Shown here in pieces: positions 28,301 to 34,458 of a DNA stretch of 64,000 nt. The notes under the pieces were generated by a model. That model was not told the origin of the DNA. It saw nothing but the letters and a program-made list of their open reading frames with translations, and did no database searches. Positions within the stretch are counted from its first letter, which is position 1; each line of letters begins with the position of its first letter. The stretch comes from Phycisphaerae bacterium (GTDB lineage: Bacteria > Planctomycetota > Phycisphaerae > Phycisphaerales > SM1A02). A program made the position numbers and the translations under genes. Location of the stretch: positions 57,734 through 121,733 of the forward strand of contig PAQL01000028.1 in the NCBI GenBank assembly GCA_002709295.1, given 5' to 3'.

Positions 28301-28357
28301 CGGCGATGCCGGCTTCGCGGCTCCGCTCGAGGCCTTCGACTTGAAGAACAGCGGCAT
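25310..28357 (-). CDS. putA: Bifunctional proline dehydrogenase / L-glutamate gamma-semialdehyde dehydrogenase
   Basis: 1015 residues. The N-terminal half (about 80-480) is a proline dehydrogenase TIM barrel (N-V-S-I-K-I-S-S-L-Y, V-R-L-V-K-G-A-Y-W-D-Y-E, and L-G-S-H-N-A-R-S). The C-terminal half (about 520-1000) is an aldehyde dehydrogenase: I-S-P-W-N-F-P-L-A-I, E-M-G-G-K-N-A and catalytic Cys in G-Q-K-C-S-A-C-S-R. It oxidises proline to glutamate through pyrroline-5-carboxylate. The polypeptide lacks the N-terminal ribbon-helix-helix repressor domain of enterobacterial PutA and the long C-terminal extension, so it is a type A-like enzyme. It is convergent with zwf. TAGAAT on the minus strand (28402-28407) is a candidate -10. 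Confidence 0.94.
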   Translation of the reverse strand: MPLFFKSKASSGAAKPASPISSTPTIPESAPVDHGDPIPPSDPALERRIVEIGDDFLERARGGKSGVLSKAFWSDKLMDWSMKDEAFKVQLFRFVDAFPMLRTPTQVHEHLVDYLSQPGVSPPPGMDLAIKAGGVAKSVFARTMSSQITGMGEKFIAGTDAADALPMLEKLWKRGLGFSVDLLGEACVSDVEAEMYRGKYLDLIENLPDAVNRWPGNERLEQDHLGPIPRTNVSIKISSLYAKTDPIDTEGSIRGLQDALRPLLVRARDRGVFVNFDMEQHELKDLTLELFMRCCEEIDFTAGLAMQAYLRSGDRDAERIIEWSRRTGRQVTVRLVKGAYWDYETIHAEEMGWPVPVWSRKVDSDACFERMAASFIQATPRSTDEGGVKLALGSHNARSIGAAIAELEKAGLPKAALELQMLFGMAPELKQAASDMGFRVREYVPVGEMIPGMAYLVRRLLENTSNESWLKAGFMDGADASTLLASPHRRFRRDPGIERIENAPERHELSGSDPAVGDGRPFFSEPFRDFSSKPARETFARAVEAAVVPKIANDATEADADRAVETAHAAFPAWRDTPVRDRSAVLVRAASIMRRRRDELSGIVIRESGKPWREADGDVCEAIDFLEFYAREAVPLFEPRRLGRFIGEIDEVLHQPRGVAVVISPWNFPLAICTGMTAAALVCGNTCVVKPAEQTPGIAKVMHEILLEAGCPPEACVLLPGPGETVGARLVRDPRTAIIAFTGSKAVGLDILQAAGVTPEEQLHVKKVVCEMGGKNAVIVDASADLDEAVLGVRPSAFGFSGQKCSACSRAIVVETAYDTFLERIVESTRTLVVGDPRLPGTDVGPVIDRDARRKIMEYVEIGRSEGRLEIQLPVPDGLEEAVGLPYVGPAVVSGIGPDDRLAREEVFGPVLAVMKVRDFDEALEVANSTAYKLTGGVFSRKPSHLERARREYRVGNLYLNRGITGALVGRQPFGGFGMSGVGSKAGGHDYLLQFVEPRAITENAMRRGFAPGLE

Positions 28358-28401
28358 GCGTGAGGACTCCAGCCCGATCCGGGCTCATGGACGGACCACG
28401 G

Positions 28402-28407
28402 ATTCTA
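28402..28407 (-). promoter_or_regulatory. Candidate -10 hexamer for putA
   Basis: TAGAAT on the minus strand (5/6 to TATAAT), 44 nt before ATG 28357. A 6-bp hairpin (AGCCCG 28371-28376 with CGGGCT 28380-28385) lies in the leader. No clear -35. Confidence 0.3.
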
Positions 28408-28432
28408 CCGGTAGAGCCTTGGAGCCGCGAAA

Positions 28433-29965
28433 TCAGCGGGCCGGGGTGCTCGCCGACCAGGGGGCCAGCACCGACTCGTAGACCTGGCGACAGCGGGTGG
28501 CGGCGCCGTCCCAGGTCAGGGCCCGGACCTCGAAACGGCCGTTGTCCCGCAGGGCCTTGCTCAGGGGGCTGTGGCGGAGGACCGCGACGATCTTGTTCGC
28601 CATCTCCTCCACATCCCAGAAATCGACCTTGAGGGCGTGGGTGAGGACTTCGCTGACCCCGCTGGATTTCGAGATCAGGGCGGGCACGTCGTGGCTCATC
28701 GCCTCAAGGGGCGCGATCCCGAAGGGCTCGCTGACGCTGGGCATCACGTACAGGTCGGCGAGGCTGAACACCCGCCGGATGTCATCGCCACGAAGGAACC
28801 CGGTGAAGAGCACCTTGTGGCCGATGCCCATCTCCGCCGCCATCTCGATCATCTCCGAGGCCAGATCGCCGCTGCCCGCGACCACGAACTTCACGTCGTC
28901 CATCACGTCGAGGACCCGCTTGGCGGCCTGGACGAAGTATTCCGGTCCCTTCTGCATCGTGATCCGACCGAAGTAGAGCACGATCTTGTCGCGATTCTCG
29001 ATCACCGGAACGCCGCGCTCGATCGGGTCGAAATCGACACCGTTGTAGACGACCTCGACCTTGGAGTCGGGGACCCCGTATCTGGCGACGCAGATGTTCT
29101 TCGTCAGCTGGCTGACGGCGACGACCTTCATCGCTCCGTGCATGCCTCGCCGCTCGATGTTGTAGAGCTGCTGGTTGACGCTCTCGCCGGAGCGGTCGAA
29201 CTCCGTCGAGTGGACGTGGACCACCAGCGGCTTTCCGGTGAGCCGGGAGACCGCGAGTCCGGCGGGATAGGTGAGCCAGTCGTGGGCGTGCACCACGTCG
29301 AACTCGGTCCGCTTGGCCACCTCAAGGCAGAAGCCCGCGTAGGCGTGGGCCTGTCCGACCATGTCACCGGAGTAGTCCTGCGAGTTGTTCTGCCGGGCCC
29401 TCATCCCAGCGGCGGCGGGGTCCCGTTCGGGCATCGCGGCCTGAAGGGCGCTGGTGTCGTCGACCCGTCCCGGATTTCCGAAGGCACCGGCCCGGACCAG
29501 GGTCTCGATCCGACGTTCATCGACGTCGACCTCCTTGACCACCCTCGACCAGATCGCGGCCTGCTCGGTGTAGACGGACTGGACCTCGAGGGGGAGATCG
29601 ACGAAGTCGACGTTCCGAAACCGCGTCCGCATCTCGCGAACGATCTCCAGCACCCGCTGTACGCCCTCCTCGGTGGTGGGCCCCTCGGAGGGGAGCCCCT
29701 CTCCGGTCGCAGGGCCGGTGGACGTGGGTCCGGTCGGAACCGGCTTGAACTCCGGTCTCATCTCCGGAAGATCGGTGGCCGGGCTCACGAGGGAGACCCG
29801 GGGGGCCTCCTGGACCCGTCCGCCCGGGACCGACTTGGGAAGGACGAAGGTCGTCTCCATGCCCGCGCGGTCCATCGCCCTCACGAGCCCGTAGCACGCG
29901 GTACCGAGTCCCCCCGTGATGAACGGGGGGAATTCCCATCCCAGCATGAGCACTCGTACCGGCAT
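28433..29965 (-). CDS. Glycosyltransferase of the GT4/GT5 (glycogen/starch synthase-like) type
   Basis: 510 residues from ATG 29965; GTG 29977 is possible. The opening L-M-L-G-W-E-F-P-P-F-I-T-G-G-L-G matches glycogen-synthase-like glycosyltransferases. D-V-V-H-A-H-D-W-L-T-Y-P-A-G and S-E-P-F-G-I-A-P-L-E-A-M complete the GT-B nucleotide-sugar site, with V-Y-N-G-V-D between them. Between the first motif and the H-D-W motif there is about 110 residues of poorly conserved sequence, partly low-complexity Pro/Gly/Thr. The role is probably alpha-glucan or glycoconjugate synthesis. No glgB, glgC or glgP gene is nearby, so acceptor and donor are undecided. Confidence 0.82.
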   Translation of the reverse strand: MPVRVLMLGWEFPPFITGGLGTACYGLVRAMDRAGMETTFVLPKSVPGGRVQEAPRVSLVSPATDLPEMRPEFKPVPTGPTSTGPATGEGLPSEGPTTEEGVQRVLEIVREMRTRFRNVDFVDLPLEVQSVYTEQAAIWSRVVKEVDVDERRIETLVRAGAFGNPGRVDDTSALQAAMPERDPAAAGMRARQNNSQDYSGDMVGQAHAYAGFCLEVAKRTEFDVVHAHDWLTYPAGLAVSRLTGKPLVVHVHSTEFDRSGESVNQQLYNIERRGMHGAMKVVAVSQLTKNICVARYGVPDSKVEVVYNGVDFDPIERGVPVIENRDKIVLYFGRITMQKGPEYFVQAAKRVLDVMDDVKFVVAGSGDLASEMIEMAAEMGIGHKVLFTGFLRGDDIRRVFSLADLYVMPSVSEPFGIAPLEAMSHDVPALISKSSGVSEVLTHALKVDFWDVEEMANKIVAVLRHSPLSKALRDNGRFEVRALTWDGAATRCRQVYESVLAPWSASTPAR

Positions 29966-30012
29966 GTGCGTGTCCACTCCATCCGTCCGCCTGTCGCGGA
30001 CGAGCCCCGGGG

Positions 30013-30462
30013 TCAGTCCTCGTCCTCTTCGCCCGCCACGTCACCGAGTTCGATGAAGGTGGCCTCGTAGCCGAGGATCCAGGTCATGGCGGTCTTCTCG
30101 GAATCCCCGTGGGCGGGGATCGCATGCTCGAACACGTACTTCAGATCATCATTCCGGTAGTGCCGGAAGGGCGTCACCGGCACCGCGTCGATCGGCCACT
30201 CGAGCTCGTCGAGGGATTCCTCGAGGAGTTCGTTCAGCGAGTCGCTGGAGTTGTAGAGATCGGCCTCGACCGACTCGCTGAGCCAGCGATCGGGGGTCTC
30301 GAACCTGACCACGAGGCCCTGGTCACCCTCGGCGAGCACGTAATCGGCGTCGACCTCGGGGGCCCGGCATCGGATCTCGTCGTTGATGGATTCGACGGAT
30401 GCGAATCGACCGCTTGCTCGAAGCGCCTCGATCAGCCCGGATGACTGCAGAACGGTGCTCAC
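30013..30462 (-). CDS. Small acidic protein of unknown function
   Basis: 149 residues, strongly acidic, especially the last 10. No signal peptide or membrane segment, and no recognised domain. A general resemblance to small YbjN-like or chaperone-like acidic proteins is only a weak impression. It lies 47 nt upstream of the glycosyltransferase gene on the same strand, so they are probably co-transcribed. TATCAT on the minus strand (30520-30525) is a candidate -10. Confidence 0.6.
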   Translation of the reverse strand: MSTVLQSSGLIEALRASGRFASVESINDEIRCRAPEVDADYVLAEGDQGLVVRFETPDRWLSESVEADLYNSSDSLNELLEESLDELEWPIDAVPVTPFRHYRNDDLKYVFEHAIPAHGDSEKTAMTWILGYEATFIELGDVAGEEDED

Positions 30463-30595
30463 GCATGATCTCCGATGCCGAGGAGACTCCGGAAGCGGGT
30501 CTCCCTCGATGCATCGGCAATGATAGCGGTTGCCGGAGGCGGGGATCCTCAGGCATGCCGGGGCGCGGGCTCTGCGCGATCGAGGCCGGCTGCCG

Positions 30596-30601
30596 TAGGA
30601 T
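30596..30601 (+). promoter_or_regulatory. Candidate -10 hexamer for a leaderless prmC transcript
   Basis: TAGGAT, 6 nt before GTG 30608. This places the expected transcription start at or next to the start codon. No -35 is evident. Confidence 0.3.
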
Positions 30602-30607
30602 GGGGGC

Positions 30608-31639
30608 GTGAGCGACGAATCACCATGGACGACGAGACGCCTCCTGAAGTGGATCCGGGATCACCTGGAGGCCCAGGGGGTCGATTCGCCTCGGGTCTGT
30701 TCCGAACTCATGGTCTCCGCGGCCATCCGCTGTGAACGGCTGCGTCTCTACATGGAGCCGGACCGGGTCGCGACCGATGCGGAGCGGGAGGTCCTCAGAG
30801 ACTGGGTCCGCCGGGCATCCCGCCACGAGCCGGTTCAATACCTTGTGGGTGAGACCTGGTTCCGAGGCCATCGGTTCGAGGTCGATTCAAGCACCTTGAT
30901 CCCCCGACCCTCGACCGAGACCCTCGTCGAGGCGGCCGCCTCCCATCTGGCGGGGCTGGATCATCCCGCCCTCATCCTCGAGCCGTGCACGGGGACCGGA
31001 TGTGCGGGCCTCTCGCTGCTGCTCGAACTCGATCGCCCCCATCGGGCCGCGGCGAGGATGCGTGAGGCCGATGACGCCATTCGGGCGGACGCCCGGAGAC
31101 TGGCCGCGGCGGTGGGGGAGACCATCGGTGACGAATCACCCGAGGATGGGGCGGGAGAATCCCTTGTCCGACAGCTTCCGGGTGAGTCCGCCCGAGTCCT
31201 GGCCACCGACCTGGTGCCCGCGGCGGTCTCCCTCGCGACCCGCAACGCCGAATCCCTCGGACTGGCCGATCGCTACGAGGCGAGGGTCGGTTCCCTCTTC
31301 GAGCCGGTGGCTCCGACCGAGGCGGGGTCCTTCGATCTGGTGTTCGCAAACCCTCCCTATGTCAGCGACGTGGAGTACGACCGCTGTCCACCCAATGTCC
31401 GTGATCACGAGCCGTCCACGTCGCTGCGGGGTGGTGTCGACGGGCTCGACGTGATCCGTCCGCTGGTGGCGGACGCCCCTCGGTGGCTTCGAGCCGGTGG
31501 AGCGCTGGCGATCGAGATGCAGTTCGACCAGGGTGAGCGGGTCGTGCCCCTGTTCGAGGACGCCGGTTTCCGCGACATCGCGGTCCGACAGGATGTCGAG
31601 GGGCACGAACGAGTGGTGGTGGGGCGGCTTCCCGTCTGA
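30608..31639 (+). CDS. prmC: Peptide chain release factor N5-glutamine methyltransferase PrmC (HemK)
   Basis: 343 residues from GTG 30608, against about 280 for the family. The N-terminal helical domain ends with R-H-E-P-V-Q-Y-L-V-G (usual R-x-P-x-Q-Y-I-x-G), followed by L-I-P-R-P-S-T-E-T-L. Motif I is E-P-C-T-G-T-G-C-A and the catalytic N-P-P-Y is at 248-251. PrmC methylates the Gln of the GGQ motif of RF1/RF2 using AdoMet. Between motif I and the next strand (A-T-D-L-V-P) there are about 40 extra residues, charged and Ala-rich (roughly 144-184). No prfA is adjacent, which is unusual. Confidence 0.9.
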   Translation: MSDESPWTTRRLLKWIRDHLEAQGVDSPRVCSELMVSAAIRCERLRLYMEPDRVATDAEREVLRDWVRRASRHEPVQYLVGETWFRGHRFEVDSSTLIPRPSTETLVEAAASHLAGLDHPALILEPCTGTGCAGLSLLLELDRPHRAAARMREADDAIRADARRLAAAVGETIGDESPEDGAGESLVRQLPGESARVLATDLVPAAVSLATRNAESLGLADRYEARVGSLFEPVAPTEAGSFDLVFANPPYVSDVEYDRCPPNVRDHEPSTSLRGGVDGLDVIRPLVADAPRWLRAGGALAIEMQFDQGERVVPLFEDAGFRDIAVRQDVEGHERVVVGRLPV

Positions 31640-31664
31640 ACCGGTCGGCGGAGGCCGCGAGCCC

Positions 31665-33317
31665 TCAGCCCTGATCGCGGCTTCGGGACGACAGGGCCTT
31701 GTGGACCTCTTCGAAGAGCTGATCCACGCGGAACGGCTTGAAAAGGCAGGCCTCGAGCCCTTCCTCGCTCGATCTGACGATCGAATGGTTGGGGTCGTAG
31801 CCGAATCCGGTCATCAGGATGATGCCGGCTTCGGGGGCATCGGACCTCGCGGCTCGGAAGACCTCGTATCCATTGCAATCCGGCATACGGACGTCGCTGA
31901 TCACCAGGTCGATCTCATCGCCCTCCCTCTTGATGATCTCGATCGCCCCCGATCCGTCCGCAAAGGATTCGACGCGGGCTCCCCGTTCCTCGAGCAGGCT
32001 GCGGATCGCGTCCCGGATGGTCGGTTCGTCGTCGGCGACCAGGATGCGCCGACCTCTGACGATCGGATCCTCGATCGGTTCACCCTTGCTCTCGCCCGCC
32101 CCGAGGATCGTCTGGGGACCGCTCGAACAGGCCAGCACCCGCTGACGGGCGGTCTCGACGCACTTGAGGATGTGGTCGAGTCGATCCAGCATCGCGGTGT
32201 CGCCGATGTAGGTCGCACGGAGCTCGCCGGCCAGCCGGTTGATCGTGTCCAGCGGATCTCCGAGTTCGGCGAGGACCGTGGAGGAGAACGTGCGGTTGGT
32301 GGTGTAGCGCTCGACGACCAGCATGTCGAGGATGTTCACCGCCATCGCGATGTAGCGGCCGTAGAGCTCGACCAGAAGCTGGTCCCGCTCGTCGAAGGCG
32401 TTGGTGCGGTCGGATTCGACGTTCAGCACCCCGACCACGCGGTCCCGGAGTCGAAGGGGCACCGTGAGGCTGCTGCGGGCGTCGGGAATCCCGGTCTGGT
32501 AGCGGTCGTCCGCGGTGGTGTCCTGACAGAGATAGGCCCGGCCGGTCGCGGCGACCCAGCCGGAGATCCCGTTGCCCTCGGCCTTGGCGAAGATCCGCTC
32601 GCCGATCGAGAGGGGATCCATGCCCGAACCCATCACGAGTTCGAGCTGGCCGCTTCGTCGATCGACCAGTCTGATCTCGAAGTGCTCGAAGCCGACGACC
32701 GAACGGATGGTCCGCACGACCTTGTCCTCGACGAGGCGGAGTCGGGACGCCACGTCGAGGGGATTCACGGTGTCGGGATCGAGGTCCAGAAGGTCCCCGC
32801 CCGCGCGATCGATCTCCTCGATCATGGTCTCGGTGCGCTTCAGTTCGGTGACGTCCGAGACCAGGGCGGTCACGGTGTTGCGGGCGGGGTCGTCGGGCAT
32901 CGGCGAGCAGACCACCTCGAAGGCCCGGTCGCCATGTCGGAAGTCGACCCGCATGCTTTCGCCGTCCGCGACCTCGGGATGTCGGCTGAAGTCGTCGATG
33001 GCCTCCCGGCAGGCGTCTCCGAACCGTCGAAGCATCTCCGGGGTGTGGGAGGCCAGCCGGTCGTTCATCCAGATGATCTCGCCTCGGCCCACGACCACCG
33101 CGACGCCCTCGCCGAGGCCGTCGAGGGCCGCGGCCACCCGGGGATCGCCGAACTCCTCGGGCGTGCCTTCGGAGGAGGGATCGGCCTCCATGATGTCGCA
33201 GGTGCCGCGCAGCACATCGGAGACCACATCGGGCAGGCCTGCCAGAAAGTCCTCCGAGACCACTCCGGAGGGGAGGACGAGTCTGGCGCGGGACTTGGGG
33301 CCGGGTTCTGACATCAC
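31665..33317 (-). CDS. PAS-GAF-receiver signalling protein without a kinase core
   Basis: 550 residues (start ATG 33317 or 33314). Residues about 60-170 look like a PAS domain (G-L-G-E-G-V-A-V-V-V-G-R-G-E-I-I-W-M-N). Residues about 190-340 are a GAF domain (A-E-G-N-G-I-S-G-W-V-A, S-L-T-V-P-L-R-L-R-D-R-V-V-G-V-L-N-V). A short helical segment follows. Residues about 425-545 are a receiver (I-L-V-A-D-D-E-P-T-I-R, phospho-acceptor in V-I-S-D-V-R-M-P, F-K-P-F). No DHp or HATPase domain is present, so it cannot autophosphorylate as a histidine kinase. It may act as a phosphorylation sink or scaffold. Convergent with prmC. Confidence 0.8.
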   Translation of the reverse strand: MMSEPGPKSRARLVLPSGVVSEDFLAGLPDVVSDVLRGTCDIMEADPSSEGTPEEFGDPRVAAALDGLGEGVAVVVGRGEIIWMNDRLASHTPEMLRRFGDACREAIDDFSRHPEVADGESMRVDFRHGDRAFEVVCSPMPDDPARNTVTALVSDVTELKRTETMIEEIDRAGGDLLDLDPDTVNPLDVASRLRLVEDKVVRTIRSVVGFEHFEIRLVDRRSGQLELVMGSGMDPLSIGERIFAKAEGNGISGWVAATGRAYLCQDTTADDRYQTGIPDARSSLTVPLRLRDRVVGVLNVESDRTNAFDERDQLLVELYGRYIAMAVNILDMLVVERYTTNRTFSSTVLAELGDPLDTINRLAGELRATYIGDTAMLDRLDHILKCVETARQRVLACSSGPQTILGAGESKGEPIEDPIVRGRRILVADDEPTIRDAIRSLLEERGARVESFADGSGAIEIIKREGDEIDLVISDVRMPDCNGYEVFRAARSDAPEAGIILMTGFGYDPNHSIVRSSEEGLEACLFKPFRVDQLFEEVHKALSSRSRDQG

Positions 33318-33347
33318 CGGTTTCTCCGCAGACGAATCACTGATCAG

Positions 33348-33353
33348 ACTCTA
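33348..33353 (-). promoter_or_regulatory. Candidate -10 hexamer for the PAS-GAF-receiver gene
   Basis: TAGAGT on the minus strand, 30 nt upstream of ATG 33317. The same hexamer occurs on the plus strand at 33404-33409 ahead of the divergent ABC gene. Confidence 0.25.
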
Positions 33354-33483
33354 TCGGCCCGACCGGCGGCGGGGCGGGAATCCCCGTGGACGGGCCATCG
33401 CGATAGAGTGCGTTCTCGATGGAATGGGATCCCGCAGGCGGGGCGACTCAGGGGCGTCCGAGCACCGGACCACGCGACTGAAC

Positions 33484-34458
33484 ATGATCGAAGCCAGGGG
33501 AATCACCCGCAGATACGGTCGAGTCACGGCCGTTCAGGACCTGGACCTCACGGTCCCGGCGGGTGTGGTGTGCGGACTCCTCGGCCCCAACGGGGCGGGA
33601 AAGACCACCACCATCCGGATGGTGACCGGCATGCTGCCTCCCGACGAGGGGACCCTGGAGGTGGCGGGTCATCCGATGCCTCGTGAACGGCGGAAGGCGC
33701 TGGCCAGACTCGGCTACCTGCCCGAATCCGCCCCCTCGAATCCGGAAATGAGAGTGGTCGAGCACCTGCGTTTCCGCAGCGACCTGCTGGGACTCGATCG
33801 AGGGGTTCGAGAACGGACGGTCTCCACGGCCCTCGAGGCCTGTGATCTCATCGGGGTCGAGCGTCGACTGATCGGACAGCTCAGCAAGGGATTCCGGCAG
33901 CGGGTCGGTCTGGCGGCGGCCCTGCTGGGTGATCCCGAGCTGCTGGTGCTCGATGAACCAACCGTGGGTCTGGATCCGCGGCAGTTGCGGGATTTCCGAG
34001 CCCTGATCAGAAGACTGGCCGAGACCCGCACGATCCTGATCTCCAGCCACATCATGCAGGAGATCGAGGCGGTCGCGGATCGGGTGGTGCTCATGCACCA
34101 GGGGCGGAAGGTCGCCGACGACACCATCGAGTCGTTCCGACTCGCCGGGGAGCGCGGCGGTCTGACGATCGCCCGCGTGGAGGTGCCCGGAGCCGAGGAT
34201 CCGGCCGCGGCGGCGCGTGCCGCGACCGCCGGTCTGCTTCAGGACGTGGACGGGGTGCGGATCGAGACGATCTCCGCGCGACTCGCGGAGATCGCGATCC
34301 CGGGCCCCGATCGGACCGCCGGACTCGGACGGGCCCTGGCCTCGGCCGGGCTGGTCGCGGTGAGACTCGATTTCGAAGGACCGGGGATCGAGGACGTCTT
34401 CCTCGACCTGCTGGAACGCGATGCGGGATCCGAGCCGGTGACGGAGGGTGCCTCATGA
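33484..34458 (+). CDS. ABC transporter ATP-binding protein (GldA/CcmA type)
   Basis: 324 residues from ATG 33484, where similarity to the family begins (M-I-E-A-R-G-I-T-R-R-Y-G). Walker A is G-P-N-G-A-G-K-T-T-T, the signature reads L-S-K-G-F-R-Q-R-V-G-L-A, Walker B is L-L-V-L-D-E-P, and the D-loop is V-G-L-D-P. The C-terminal 90 residues are the usual exporter tail. ATGA overlap with the permease/GldG gene at 34455 shows translational coupling. By analogy to GldA-GldF-GldG it energises an exporter of unknown substrate. Confidence 0.93.
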   Translation: MIEARGITRRYGRVTAVQDLDLTVPAGVVCGLLGPNGAGKTTTIRMVTGMLPPDEGTLEVAGHPMPRERRKALARLGYLPESAPSNPEMRVVEHLRFRSDLLGLDRGVRERTVSTALEACDLIGVERRLIGQLSKGFRQRVGLAAALLGDPELLVLDEPTVGLDPRQLRDFRALIRRLAETRTILISSHIMQEIEAVADRVVLMHQGRKVADDTIESFRLAGERGGLTIARVEVPGAEDPAAAARAATAGLLQDVDGVRIETISARLAEIAIPGPDRTAGLGRALASAGLVAVRLDFEGPGIEDVFLDLLERDAGSEPVTEGAS

